From contig KV919093.1 in assembly GCA_002049455.2 (NCBI GenBank), forward strand, positions 1 through 64,000: DNA of 64,000 bases, written 5' to 3'. The translations under genes were made by a program, and so were the position numbers. The notes below the pieces were generated by a model, which did no database searches, was not told the origin of the DNA, and saw only the letters and a list, made by a program, of their open reading frames with translations. This document shows, one piece after another, positions 47,640 to 59,440 of the stretch (position 1 is its first letter; each line of letters starts with the position of its first letter). The stretch comes from Porphyra umbilicalis (Eukaryota > Rhodophyta > Bangiophyceae > Bangiales > Bangiaceae).

Positions 47640-48222
47640 TGGCGACTACAGTATTACTGTCTTCCCAATTTTGGCCGATGCCGTCGATGTCAAGAGGGAT
47701 GATCAACTGTGCGAAACAGTTTCTCAGCCATCCATTCAGCCGGATAAAGTCGTTCGACCAATGGACAGTTGACCCAGAGCCTGTCTTGACTTCGACCACA
47801 TCGGCCAAAATCGGGAAGACAGCAATATTGCTGATTCCCGAATTTTGTCCTGGTGGACAGAGACTGACTTGCGGACTGACTCTATCCACCAACCAGATGC
47901 GCCCCTGGGACTGACTTGGTGCTCCTGATTGCTTACATGTGCCCATACAGCTTGGAAATCAACATCAGCTCCTCTTTTTTTCTGCACTTCTGGCAAGGAG
48001 ACAGTAGAAAATTTTGGGCAGCTTGCTCCGTGCCAAGAAAATCGGATCAAGCAACTACAAACAGTGAGTTCTGCTAGATGCAAGGTCCTGGTACCGAATG
48101 CGGGCTTTCTATTGGCTTCGATGCCTTCTTACTGTCGTTTTAAACCAATAGAGTGCTCTTATTCAGAGTCAGTCTCTGTCTCTGTCCCGCAGGACAAAAT
48201 TCGGGGATCAGCAATCGGTGGT
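47640..48222. mobile_element. Foldback/MITE-like element with nested inverted repeats
   Basis: Pair A: 47654-47695 (CTGTCTTCCCAATTTTGGCC and on) is an inverted, about 90 per cent matching copy of 47785-47828. Pair B: 47826-47870 (CCCGAATTTTGTCCTGGTGG within) is an inverted copy of 48166-48215, with one short TCTCTG duplication. The arms of A and B abut at about 47826. No convincing protein is encoded; a minus-strand ORF through it contains the repeats themselves. Target-site duplications could not be fixed by eye. Confidence 0.55.
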
Positions 48223-48290
48223 CAAAGTATTAATAGGCAAGATCAAACCGTGACGCGCACCGCGTCGACTCGCCTTGATCCGCTGCGCGC

Positions 48291-48310
48291 GAGGCCGCGC
48301 GCGCGGCCTC
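48291..48310. repeat. Perfect 20-bp palindrome
   Basis: GAGGCCGCGC is followed directly by its reverse complement, 141 bp upstream of the MidA-family ATG. Confidence 0.8.
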
Positions 48311-48450
48311 CCGGCGCTCGCCGCTCTCTGGACCGCGTCGCCCGTCCCCCACCACCCCCGCCTGCCCGCGCCCCAGCAACCCGCCGACCGACGGGCTCGC
48401 CTACCCCCACCGACTCTCCCGCAAACGCCCCCCCCCCCCCTCCCCTAACG

Positions 48451-50026
48451 ATGCGCCCCCCCCTTTTCCGCTCCCACATCAACAGCCTCCTCTACGCCCC
48501 CGCCGCGGCGGCCGGCGGCGGCGGCTACTTCACAACGTCCCCCATCCTGCGCCCCCCCCCTGGGCGTGGCCCTACGCCGACCGCGCCGCGTACGAGGCGG
48601 CGGTTGCGGCCCGCTTCCCCGCGGGCACCCACGGGTGGATGACGCCGGCGGAAAAGTTCTCGCCCCACTATGGGGCGGCCGTCGGCCGCCGCGTCGCCGC
48701 CGCCGCCGCGGGCGGCGCGGCCGCCGCCACCGGCGGCCGCGTCGGCCTCGTCGAAGTCGGCGCCGGCACGGGGACCCTCGCGGTGGATGCGTTGCGGCTA
48801 CTCGGACCGTCGGTGCCGTACGTGTCGGTGGAGGCGAGTGCGGAGTTGGCCGCCGCGCAGGTGCGCCGCTTGGCCGAGGTGGGGGGGGGGGGGGGCGGGG
48901 GGGGGGCGCAACGGCAGCGGCGACGGCGGCGGGGGCGGCGGGGGCGGCGGCGGACGCGCCCGCGTGCCGGACGGTCCTCCGCGCCGACGCGCGTTGTCGG
49001 GCGGCGTGGCACGCGGCGCTGGCGGCGGTTGCCGACGGGTGGGGTGGCGGGTCGGAGCACGCCGACGGCGGCGGCGGCGACGGCGACGGCGACGGCGGCG
49101 GCGGCGGGCGCGGCGGCACCCTCCACGTCGTGGCGTGTGAGGTGCTCGACAACCTGCCGCACGACCGGGTGCGGTGGGGCGGCGACGGTGCCGGCTGGCA
49201 ACAGTGCCGGGTGGTGCTCCCCGAGGCGGGGGAGCCCCACGGGGTGGGTTTGGCGTGGGAGCCCCTCACCGACCCGCTCATCGTGCGCGCCATGGACGTG
49301 TACGGGTTGTGGGGGGCGGGGGGGGGCACGGGGGGGGGGGGTGGCCCCGCCCGACGGCGGCGACGGCGACGGCGCGCTCGCCGCCGCCCACCGGTGGCTG
49401 CGCGCCGCCCTCGACGGGCTGCTCGGGGCGGGTGGGGGCGGAGGGGGCGGCGGCACCGCCGCCGCCGCCGACGTGTACGTGCCGACCGGCGCGGTGGCCA
49501 CCCTCACCGCCCTCGCGCGGGTGCTCGCCGACGGCCGACGGCGGGCCCCCCCCCCCCACACCGCCAACGCTCCCACGACGCCGTGGCCCTTTCACACCCT
49601 CTGCCTGACACTCGCCGACTTTACGGTGCTCGACGGGGCCGTGTCGGGCGCGGGCGGCCCGGTCGTCCAGCGCGTCGTCGGCGGCCGCGCCGTCACCTAC
49701 GCGTCGGTGGAGGGGGCGCCGGCCGGCGGCGCCGTCGACGTGCTCTTCCCGACAGACTTTGGGGGGCTCGCCGCCGCCACGCGGGCGGCGTTTGGGGCGG
49801 CCGCCAGTGCCGGCCGGCGCGCGCGGGTGACGACCCGCGTCGTGCGCCACGCCGCGTTTATGGACGCGTACGGGGTGCCCCCGGGGGGGGGGGGGGAGGG
49901 AGTCCGACGCGCTGCACGGGGGACGGGTATGACCCGGCGACGGCCGAGTTCCGCAACGCCGCCATGCTCCTCGCCGAGGTGTCGCTTGGGGGGGCGGGGG
50001 GGGGGGACGGGACGACGACGCGGTGA
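48451..50026 (+). CDS. MidA/NDUFAF7-family (DUF185) methyltransferase, frame broken at four C/G runs
   Basis: It starts at ATG 48451: MRPPLFRSHINSLLYAP, then GGGGYFTTSPILRP. The frame changes at C9 (48552-48560) to WPYADRAAYEAAVAARFP, HGWMTPAEKFSPHYGAAV and the SAM-binding motif VEVGAGTGTLAVDALRLL. It changes again at G15/G10 (48881-48906) to LHVVACEVLDNLPHDRV and WEPLTDPLIVRAMDVYG, at G9/G12 (49318-49341) to HRWLRAALDGLL, DVYVPTGAVATLTALARVL, WPFHTLCLTLADFTVL and VDVLFPTDFGGLA, and at G14 (49883-49896) to YDPATAEFRNAAMLLAEVSL and the stop. The order tsP..., W.TPAE.FSPHYG, V.E.GaGtGtLa, N.LPHD..., and FPTDFG is that of DUF185 proteins, whose mitochondrial member NDUFAF7 methylates an arginine of a complex I subunit. 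Function here is by family. Confidence 0.75.
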
Positions 50027-53000
50027 GGGGAGACCCGTACCGCTGCCGCCGTCGGACGCGGCTGGGCGGGCGCCAGGCGCGTCACGGGCGCGCGCCGGCG
50101 TCGGCCGACCGTGCCGACGCGGCCGCCACCACAGTGGCGCTGCCGCGTGTGTGACTGTGACGGTCGTCGGGGGGCGGCGGTGGCTGGCAACGCCGGGCCG
50201 CCGCCTGGAACATCCCGTCCGTAGCGCCCAACCGCGGCGCCATCCGTGGGCGCAAACATCGTCGGGGCCGTCCCGCGTCGGCACGGAGCGGCGCGAGGTG
50301 GCGGCTGCCAACGCACAGCAAGGTCGGGTTTGTAGCCACAGCTCAGCAAGGCGCCTCTGCCCGCCGCCGGGTCGGCCGTCTGGAACGACGCCCTGGGCTC
50401 GTGCGCTACAGCTCGGCGGCGCCAAGCGTTGCAGCGTGTGACTGCCGCCCACCCCCAACCCCACCCCAACCACCCCTCCTCGTACTCGAGTGTCAACACT
50501 CCCCCGTTTCGCCGTCTGCGGCTGCGGCCACGACCAGACCCCACGCGGCGCTCCCGCCAACGCGCTTCGTCAGGGCCTCCCTCCCGCTACTTTTGTTCAG
50601 ACTGGCCCGCGCTAGTTGTCAGGCGCGCGGGCATGCCGCACAGGCGTCGCCCCCCCTTGGACGCGTCGTGGGTGCCGCCTGGCCCCCCGCCGATTGTACG
50701 AGGCGGATCCGCGCTGGCCGGATCCCCGGCTCGCCGTCCAGGTCACTGACGTAGCCGCCGGCAGGCTCCGGTACGCGTGCATGGCGGGCGGTCGAGGAGC
50801 AGACATCCCGGCCCGCAAGTGTGACAGCTGGCCGCCACGGCAACGCCCGCGGGCTCCTTCCACAGATAGAGCCGGCTCACTGGAGTGGATGGCGGCGGGG
50901 GAGCACTCGGCTGGGCCCACCGGGGCCTTTACAGGCCGCCACGCGGGGGCGAAACGACACGAAGCCTTGCGGCGGGAGCGGGGCGGGTCACTGGCCGGCG
51001 TCGTTGGCGGCCCGCGTGGGTGCTGCACCCGCGCGGCACACAGCGCGCGCGGTCGCCTCGTCGGGCCCTGATCGCGCCCCGGGCCACGCGTGCGGCTGCG
51101 CCAGCGAGTGGGTCCACGTGGCTCATGGCCTCCCAACCGTCGGGCCCCCCACTGCGCCGTGTGCAGCGGGGTTTCAAAAAAGCAGGTTGTGCTGGACCTG
51201 GACCTGGCACCTGGACCTGGCAATCGGCGGAATGCGCATGTGTCCGGTACTAGGGCTTGACGTCGAAATCTGACCGAAGGCTTCACGACCATCCAAGAAT
51301 AGAACTGCATTTTTGGTAAGGCCGATCTTAAGTCTACGCTCATCTTCAGTATCATGCCATTTGCCAGCTGGTCTTCACGCATGTTTACGTCATCAAGTCG
51401 GCTGATATGTAGGTCGCCTACACGGGGCAGCGATGATAAGCCACTGGCCTCTACGAGAAGCCAAGGCACTGCGCTTCTCGAGCAGGAGGGCTGTCACCAG
51501 GCTCGCCTAACTGATTGTGAGCTTCTTCAAGCTTGTCGAGTGCGTGGCTATGGTCGGGCAACATAGACCTATTAAACCATGCCTGCCGGCAGGTCGTCTC
51601 GCGTGCCTCTCCGTGTTTGCTGATGGAGCATGATGGCTTGCGTTCACTGGTGCACAGCCAATACGTACGAGGCGTTTGGTTGACACGGGACGCAGCTTCA
51701 GTAAGATCTCCAGTCCCGCCGCGGCACTCTACAGGACAAACCAGGTACCAGATGAGATTTGTTTCCATGATGGTCATGTAAATATCGCTAGATGGTAACT
51801 TTCTGATGCACGTCCCGCCCGAATGCCAAAGCAAGAATCTGTGCTCTCGACTGGGACCATATGTCAAATCAGTAACTGTGAGAGACTCACATTGAACTAT
51901 GTGATCGAGGGGTTGAACTGAACCTGCGGATGAGCGGAGAACCGGAGTTTGGGAACCAACCAGCGGGCCCGGGCGAGCGGACCGGGCGGGGGCCCCTAGG
52001 GCGCTTGTGGTCGGCGCGGCGGCAGCTGCGCGGCATTGCGTGGATTGGGTGGTTGGGCGCGGCCGCTGGGGCAACGCGCAAGCGTCCGCACCAACCGCAC
52101 TCTATTTTGGCCCGCTTGCCCCAGCGCCGCAGGCGCAACGGGGGAACGCACGCGCGGCTTGCATGGTTTTTTTTTTTTTTCTTTTTTCTTCAGCCAGCAT
52201 CATTCTGGCTATGATAGGGCCGGCGGCAGCCGCCTCACCGCGGCGCGCCGCCAAGGCCAATACGTGCGGCTCCGCGGTGCGCAGCACACACCCGCTGGCA
52301 CGCAGGTCTCTGGCGCGGCCCGGGGCCGCGCGCTCCGGGTGCCGCGCCCACAGCCGCGCACGTTATTTTTATCGCGCGCGTGCTGTGGGTGCTGCGCAAT
52401 CCGCATCCAACAGTCGCGTCAGCCGGCCCACTGGCAGCTGACTGGCTGGCGGCCCCGGCCTGAGGGAGCCCCGCCGGCGCATGTACGTAGCCGTCGCGGC
52501 GCGCAGGGGGGGCGCGGGCCGGCTGCTGAGGGCGGGGGCGGCCCCCCGCCACCGCTGTTTGGTGGTCCCCATGCGGGGTGAGGCGGCTCTGCGCCTCGGC
52601 TGACGGCACTGGATGCCGCCCCGGCGCGCCCGCACACGCCCCCTTTTTCTCTTCGAGGGCGCGGCTCGGCCCATTGTCTTTAGCATGGGGGTCTGAGGCG
52701 CCCTCACACAGTCGCGGCGCCATGCTGCACCACGCAATGCACGTGCTGGTCGGACGGGTGACGCGGTCACGGCGGGCGAGCCCCGCGCGGGCGTCCACCA
52801 GACAGAACAGCAAGGACCCCGCCGGCTGCTGACGGGCCGCTTCGGCCGAGCCGCAACCTCCCGCCGCAACGGCGTGAGTGCAGCGTCAACGCGGCGCGGT
52901 GCAACCACGTCGCACGGCGCACAGGAGGCAGCGGGGGCGCCCGGGCGCCCCGGCGTCCCCCCCAGTGGACCCCCCTTTCCGTCCCACCGCCAAACGCAAC

Positions 53001-54651
53001 GCAACGGCGGCTGCGGCCCCGCCGCCCGAGGCTCCCGCAACGGGCGGGGGTGTGACAGCTGGCCCGCCGCCTCTCCTTGCGGTGCCAGGGGGGGGGGAGG
53101 GCGCACCGCAGCGCGTCGGGCGGCCTCTACGACGCCGCGCGCGGCCCATTGCATGGGGTGCCGCCCCCACAGCCCCCCTGGTGGGTGCCCACCTGTTTTT
53201 TTTTTGGTGGGATTCGCGCCCCGCCAGGTCTTCCGCAGCCCCGACCCCACGGCGGTTGCGGGCCGCGTCGGCGGGCCGCGTCGGCGGGCCGCGTTGCGTT
53301 GCAGTCGCGGTGGGGGCCGTCGCGCCTGCTTCCCGCGCCCGCTGCTCTCGGTGCGGCACGGTGCACGTGCCCTCGTCGGGCGCGTGGGGCACCCCCCGCA
53401 CAGCCCGCCGAGCGATGCGGCGGCGGTGCCGCGCTCCCCTGCCTGTCGTCGCCTGAGGACACCCCTCCCGCGTCGCGCCGCGCCGCCCAAGCCCCCCGCC
53501 GCGTGCCGCGCAGCGGGAACCGCACCGCACCCCACCCCTCCCCTCCTCCGCCCAGCGGGGGCACACCACGCGCGCCGCCGTGCCCCAAAGCCGCCGCTGT
53601 TGGACACAGCCTCGCGCGGGGAGCCGCCCCCACACCCTCTGCGCGTTGACACTTTGCAGGGCGGCGTGCCCGACGTGGCCGCCCCGCCCGGCCCTCGGAT
53701 CGGGGGGCGCTACGTTGGGGGCGTGCCCCACGCGGCGCGTCGCGTGTGTTCCTTGCTGGCTCCCACACCTCGCCGACGCCCGTCCGTCCGTCGACGACGT
53801 TTGTTGACGCTGCCGCGCCTCGTCAGACCGCGTGTGGGAGGGGTGTGTGTGTGTGCCGCCGTGTCGCGTCGAGCAACGACGACCGCAGCCGCGTGGCGGG
53901 CGGCGCCGCCGGGGGGGTGCCGCCCATCCCGCACTGCCTCCGGTGGGAGGGAGGGGGGGGGGCCGTCGCCGCGGCGCGTCAGGGTGGGGGTTGGTGACGC
54001 GGACGCAGCCGCGTCCGTCGGTGGCGCGCCGTGCACACCCCTCCCTACCACACGCGGAGGGGCCCACGACGACGGGCACCCCCGCGCCAGGCCGCGCCGA
54101 CGCGCCCAGTGCCGCTGCGGGTCGCCCGCGGGAGGTGCGCGGGGCGGGCGGTTAAAGGCGGGCGAGAGCGTCCACCCGCCGTGGGTCGCACGCCCGCGTG
54201 TGGGTGGACGCGGCGGCTGTGCCTCTCTGCTTGCCCCCCGCCCCCGTTGCCGCCACGCTGCCGTTGCGGAGAGAAGCGGCGTTGGGCACCCCACCGCCAC
54301 CGCGCGGGAGCTCGACGACGACCGCGCCGTGCACGGGCGGCTGCCGCGGGTGCCGGATCCGCCGGTGCGACGCCGCCGCCGCCGCCGTGCCCGGCGTGGG
54401 GCCCGACGCCCGACGGCGGCCGGCGGGTGCGCCCCCCCCCCCCACGACGGCCGATCCGGGGCGACGCCGGTGCGCGGGTCCGCCGCGGCCCGCCGGCGCG
54501 CCCGCGGCGGATCCGGGTGCGGGCGCCCCCCCGGCGGCGGCGCCCCTGCCGTCGCTGCCGCCGCTGCTCGCACCGCCGCCGCCGCCGCCGCTGGCGCCGG
54601 TGCGGCGGCACGGGGTGCCCCCCCCCCCACCCCCGCCCCCCGCCGGCGGCC
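50027..54651. other. Long intergenic stretch, no gene recognised
   Basis: GC-rich ends with a milder middle (51180-51920). Long ORFs at 52870-54650 on both strands are Arg/Pro/Ala strings typical of composition and show no family signature. Small direct repeats occur: CTGGACCTGG near 51200 and GGCGGGCCGCGTC near 53270. The region before 54652 is the 5' flank of the zinc-finger gene. Confidence 0.45.
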
Positions 54652-54865
54652 ATGGCCGCCCGCCCGAGCGGCGAGATGTTTCGCAACCCCGCCGTCGGCG
54701 CGCTCTCCCTCTCGGGCGAACTCCGCTCCATGGAGGCGGCGGGCGCGCACTCGCTGCTGACCATCCGGGAGGGGCGGCACCCGAGTTTGGCGCCGCCCCC
54801 GCCGCCGCTCGGCGGCGGCGGCCACCGCCGGGGGGGGGGCGCCACCGCCGACCGCGGCGGCGGCG

Positions 54866-54896
<31 letters not shown>

Positions 54897-56769
54897 CCCG
54901 TTTGGGGCGCCGCTCAGCCGGGCGGGGAGCTCCATGGTCGGGCCGCCGCCGCCCCTCTCCCGCTGCGGCAGCAGCGCGCTCGGCGGCGCCTTTTCGGCGT
55001 CCCCCCTGCCGAGCCAATCCCCCTCCCCTGCCGCCCTCTCGTCGGCGTGCGCGTCGCTGCTGCAGCGGTCGGGCGGCGGCGGCGCTTTCGACATTAACAT
55101 GGTGCCGGCGCGGGTGCCGGCGGCGGCGCCCGCCGCCGCCGCCCCGCCGCCGCCGCCGCCGCCGCCGCCGCGCCCGTCCGACGCGCCTTTTCCGATGGCG
55201 CTCTCCAACGTCTCCCTCGCCTCGGTGCCGTCGGGGGTGGCGGCGGCGGGGGGTGGCGTCCCCCCCGCCGGCCCCACCGACGCGTGGGCGGCGGGCGCGC
55301 CGCCGCCGCCGCCGCCGCGGCGGCTGCCGTCCCTCCGCGACGCCCTCTCCGCGGCCGCCGCCGGCACGTCCGGGGCGGCCATGGACATGGACGGCGACGG
55401 GCATTCGCCGCTGACGCCGCTCACCCCGCTCACGCCGCTCACGCCGCTGCTCGTGCGGCCGGCGTCGGCGCCCGTCAATGCGCTGCCGGCGGCCGCCGGC
55501 GCGACGGCCGTCGACGGCGGGCTGGCCTTTCCCCGCGCCGCGTCGGACGTGGTCGGCACGCCCACCACGGCGGCGGCGCCGCCGCCGCCGACGCGGGGCG
55601 TGCCGTGGACGCCGCCCCCACTGGTCGCCGTGGAGCCCCCCGTGTTGCCGCCCCTCCGCACGTCCGCGTTGCGGCCGCGGTGGACGCCCCCGCCGCGGCC
55701 GGCGGCGCCCGAGTGGATGCCCCGCGCCGACTCGTCGCGCACGCTGCTGCCGGCGGTGGGGCCGCCGCCGCCCCTCGCGCCGCCGCGGGATCGGGGCGCG
55801 GCGGCGGCGGCGGCGGCGGGCGGCGCCGCACCGCCGCCACCGCCGTCACTCGGACCGTCGGCGTGGATGGAGGGGCCGGCGCGCTCCCTGTCGGCGCCCG
55901 CCGTGCGCGCGCGCGCAATGGCCCTGCCGGCCGTCGGCGGTGTGGGCGGGGGGGGCGGCCCCGTCGGCGGCGGCGGCGGCGGCGCACCCCAGCCACCGCC
56001 GCCGCCGCCGATGGGCGGACCGCGGCCGCACGAGGTGGCCGCCACGCTCGCGGCGCTGCGCCACGCGCCCGTCGGCCCGCCGCCGCCCTTTGGCGCGGCC
56101 GCCTACGCGTCGCCGACGCGGCGGCTGCTGCCGGCCGTAACCGTGGAAGAGGAGGATGAGGAGATGGGCATCGGCTCTGTGTCGCCGCCGCCGCCCTTTG
56201 GTGGGGGCGGCGGAGGGCACTTTGGCGCCTATGACGGCTCGGCCGGCCGCCGCACGCGGAGCTACCAACTCGAGCCGCCCCCACGCCGCGACGGCGGCGG
56301 CTGGGGCGGTGCCGCGTCGGCCGACGGGCCGCCGCCGCCGCCCGTGGGCGCGGCGGGGCGCAGCCGCAGCGGCGGGCCGCCGCTGCCGGGCCACCCGTCG
56401 CCGTTGATTAGCCTCGACGAGCGGGGGGGGGCGGGTGGGGGGGCGGGCGCCGCCGCGCCCGGCAGCCCGGCGGCGCCGAGCACCCCCGGCGGGGGGGCCA
56501 GCAGCAGCGCCGGCGGCGGCGCCCCCTGCGCCTACGCCGGCTGCGCCTTCCGCACGTCACGCAACGGGCAAATGACGCGGCACGTCAACCGCGTGCACCT
56601 CAAGCTGCGGCCGTACGCGTGTGGGGTGTGCGCGACGCCGTTTGCGTCGCGCAGCGACCGCAACCGGCACATCAAGTTGCGGCACGGGCCGCCAGAGGGG
56701 GGTGGCGAGGGGGGGGGGGGGGGGGGGGGACATGGGGGGGGGGGGGGGGGCGCCGCGGGCGCCCCGTGA
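54652..56769 (+). CDS. C2H2 zinc-finger protein, probable transcription factor
   Basis: Open frame of 705 aa from ATG 54652 (MAARPSGEMFRNPAVGAL, in context GGCCATGGCC). The frame is open far upstream without family signal, so the first ATG with ordered-looking sequence was chosen. Most of the chain is Pro/Gly/Ala-rich with short ordered islands: LSLSGELRSMEAAGAHSLLT near the start, LTPLTPLTPLTPLL in the middle, and PHEVAATLAALRHAP and TVEEEDEEMGIGS later. The C-terminal end has two fingers: CAYAGC then RTSRNGQMTRHVNRVH (about 625-648, C-x4-C, H-x4-H), and CGVC then FASRSDRNRHIKLRH (about 655-675, C-x2-C, H-x4-H). Paired C-terminal fingers suggest sequence-specific DNA binding. A Gly-rich tail coded by G runs ends the protein. 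No frame break is needed here, unlike most neighbours of similar composition. Confidence 0.75.
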
Positions 56770-57932
56770 TGGGGCCGGGGTGGGGGGGGCGGGGAGGGGC
56801 GGGGCGGGGCGGGGAGGGCGGTGGGGGGGAGAGGAGGCGCCCCCGAGCGCGGCCGACCGCGCCGCCGCTGCGCCGCCGCGGCGTCGGCGGCGCCATTTTT
56901 TTTCATTGTCCTTGTTTCCACGCGCACGCTTGTCGACGGCGCGGCGGGCGCCGCGGCGCAGCCGACCACGCGGGGGTGCGCGCGGCGGCGGCGTCTGCTC
57001 CGTGCCGCGAGGGCCCACCCGTGGCTCACCCATGGCTCACCCATCCAGGCGCCAGGGCCAGAGCATGCTCTGGCGCCTTCTGCAACAGCGGCTGACGACT
57101 GCGCAGGGCCATACAGTGTGGCCGGGTTTGTGGGGGCCACTTTGCTAGCGTAGCTTCTACATCCCCAACAACTCTCAGTGGCCCACGTGGCAATGGAACC
57201 GCGCACGGATTGACTGCTAAGTGGAACCTCTGTGGTTTGCCACGTAAAATTAAGACTTGGGCGAAATGGCCCTGCAGTCGTGGTCCGGATCGCAGAGCCG
57301 ACTGAACTGGCAACATCCCCCAGCAGCTCAACCCCGACCTCATCGCCGTTCATCCTGTGGCTCCCGTACAAAAGACCAAGCACCATGACGCACATGCGCT
57401 GCAGCTCGCGCGAGTTGTTGAGCCGCTGTAATGTCGCGTCGTCGCCGCGCACACCGCCGCTGACGTGAACCATGTGAACACGACTCGCTGGACTACCAAT
57501 GTTTTCAGAATGGTTGAGCAGCCCGAAAGCATAGCGCATGGGCCAAGTGACCTCTTGGATATGTGAAACAAGCAAAGAGAAAGGGGGGGGGGTGCACACG
57601 GGCCCGCCTTCAACTGCCGTGGCGGCACGCTGTCCTATCGTGTAGAAGCTGTTGTTTTGAAGCGTGTGCCGGCCGTGGAGGAAGCACCGACAGAAGTCGG
57701 CAGTGTCGCGGAGAAGATTTATGTGTAGAGCGGGTGGGGTGTAGCCGACGCTCTGGTGATGAACGTCGTGTGCATCCATGTCGACTCTTTCAGTGTCTTC
57801 TCTCAGTTTTCCCCGAATGTCATTGAGGATGAAGACATTTTCGCGAAGCTTCGCTCCCAGCACACCATTCAGTGCAAGACTTTCACAGGTATTTGTGACT
57901 ATTTGAGATGGAAATCCACCCTCCCGTCTCAT
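56532..57932 (-). CDS. Unknown protein ORF, only the first 270 or so residues look real
   Basis: Minus strand, ATG at 57932 (MRREGGFPSQIVTNTCESLA). Down to about 57100 the translation has normal amino-acid diversity: ENVFILNDIRGKLREDTERV, DMDAHDVHHQSVGYTPPALH, LLRDTADFCRCFLHGRHTLQ, NNSFYTIGQRAATAVEGG, WPMRYAFGLLNHSENIG, RMCVMVLGLLYGSHRMNGDE. Base composition is milder than the neighbouring genes. The last 190 codons run antisense through the 3' end of the zinc-finger gene and become Pro/Arg strings, so the true end is probably an unseen splice site or decay near 57100. I do not recognise the family. It could be an exon of a host gene or a fragment of a transposon protein. Confidence 0.4.
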   Translation of the reverse strand: MRREGGFPSQIVTNTCESLALNGVLGAKLRENVFILNDIRGKLREDTERVDMDAHDVHHQSVGYTPPALHINLLRDTADFCRCFLHGRHTLQNNSFYTIGQRAATAVEGGPVCTPPPFSLLVSHIQEVTWPMRYAFGLLNHSENIGSPASRVHMVHVSGGVRGDDATLQRLNNSRELQRMCVMVLGLLYGSHRMNGDEVGVELLGDVASSVGSAIRTTTAGPFRPSLNFTWQTTEVPLSSQSVRGSIATWATESCWGCRSYASKVAPTNPATLYGPAQSSAAVAEGARACSGPGAWMGEPWVSHGWALAARSRRRRRAHPRVVGCAAAPAAPSTSVRVETRTMKKNGAADAAAAQRRRGRPRSGAPPLPPTALPAPPRPSPPPPPRPHHGAPAAPPPPPPCPPPPPPPSPPPSGGPCRNLMCRLRSLRDANGVAHTPHAYGRSLRCTRLTCRVICPLRDVRKAQPA

Positions 57933-59440
57933 ACATCGCTGTCAGCAGTGTGCGTCTCACCTCCTGGCTCACGCCATCTGTCTGCGGGCAGCGGTGCCAC
58001 CGCCCACCCCCCTCTGAGCCGTCCCTGAGCACGATTCACGGTCTGCGCGGTGGTCTCCAGTCTCCGATCCCGATACCCTACACGAAGCACCCGGAAACTG
58101 TGAATCGTCCTCTGCCACGCGCACTGGGACTGCTCTTGGCGCACGGGCGCACACACGACCTGATTCGGACTCCCTCGCAGTGCCAGCACAACCACCCGAG
58201 GCGCCAGCCGACGGGCCACCCACCCCCCCCAACAGCGCTGTCTTGATTGGCCTTGCACACCCGGCCACCCGGCGGTGGGCCCCCGCGCAGCGGGCCCCGT
58301 CACCCAAACCCGTTGCGGCCGGCCCGCTGCCCGTGTGACGCGCCGCGGGGCTCGGGCGGCCCGAGCGAGACCTCCTCCTGCCTCCCCCGCCTTGACAGCA
58401 CCCCTTGGGACGGCGGAGAGGCTCCACTCGTAGTCACCCGTCTTGGCCGCCGCGCCGCGATTGTGCACAAGACCGCGGTCGGATGAAGTGGGCGCCACCG
58501 GGCACGGGCAAGCGCGCGGTGCGGGGCACACACACCGGCGGCCGCGGGGGGCGGGGGGGGGCTTGGTTTAGAGCTGCGGTGACCGCACGGTGCACCGTGT
58601 CACCGGTGACGCGGCCGCCTCGCTGGCGCCGGCAGCGCAGGGGATGGGCTGGGGGGGGGAGGGAGGGGGTGTGGGAGCCGCACGCTCAGACGCACGCGGC
58701 GACGCCTCGGCTCCGGCGGTCGCGGGGGCAACGGGGGGGGGGGCAGGCGGCTGGCCGACGTCGCGCCCGCGCCGCGCCGCGTCCGCGGCGGGGACCGCGG
58801 CGGGCCGCACGCGCCCCCCCCCCCGCTGCCGCCGGCGGTGCCGGCACGCGCGCGCGCACACCGCCCGCGTCGCCCGCGGCGGGAGGGGCACCGCCGCGGC
58901 GGCGGCGGCCGCCACCCGCCCCCTCGGCGGGAGGCTCCCCGGCGGTGACGCGCCGCCGACCCAGACGCTGCCGCAGCGTCCCGCCAGTGGGGGGTGCCGC
59001 GCGACGCGGCGCGGCCCGCGTGGCGACCGCCGTGGGTGCCGGTGGACTGTCTGTGGCCGTTTTTTGTTCTTGTTGTTTGACAGCGGAGCGGTTGGCGATT
59101 GGTAGCGCGGCTGTGCCCGCAGTCCTGCCGCCTGGCGGTGTCCGCCAAGGTGGCAACATCCGCACCTGCCAGTGGTAGTGACGTGGTGGTAGTGTCGCCG
59201 CTCTCGGGTCGTCGGCTGGTCCTTGGGCAGTGGGGTTGTCCCCTCTCCTGCTGCCAGTCGGGTCGTCTTCCCTGGCATTTGGTTTCTGCTTTTCTGCTTG
59301 TTCCCCTCACCCCCCCCCCCCCCCCCTCAGCCACCCCCCTTCTCTATTATTCCCTATCCCCTATCCTCGCTTCCGCTCTTTCCCTTGAAGCGACTTCCCC
59401 CGCCTTTTTTCCTTTCCCCCAATCTTGCCGGCCGCCCCCC
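57933..59440. other. Intergenic, no gene recognised
   Basis: 58000-58500 is mild, 58530-59030 strongly GC-rich. From about 59280 there is a pyrimidine-rich leader (C runs and TTTTTT/CCCTATCC stretches) directly before the 5-phosphatase ATG. No TATA box was identified. Confidence 0.45.

Larger units (their letters stand above)
44522..48450. other. Intergenic, half GC-rich, half mild with inverted repeats
   Basis: 44522-46500 is GC-rich with only shadow ORFs. 46600-48250 is the least GC-rich block of the window and holds a perfect hairpin (46839-46860) and two pairs of inverted repeats (47654-47828 and 47826-48215), probably a foldback or MITE-like element. The 20-bp palindrome at 48291-48310 lies before the MidA gene. 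Confidence 0.5.

Noticed and set aside
47425-47946. Minus-strand ORF of 173 codons across the inverted repeats
   Set aside because: It is made largely of the repeat arms themselves and lacks a recognisable domain.
52874-54650. Long plus- and minus-strand ORFs upstream of the zinc-finger gene
   Set aside because: Arg/Pro/Ala strings with no ordered segments; the zinc-finger protein is better started at ATG 54652.
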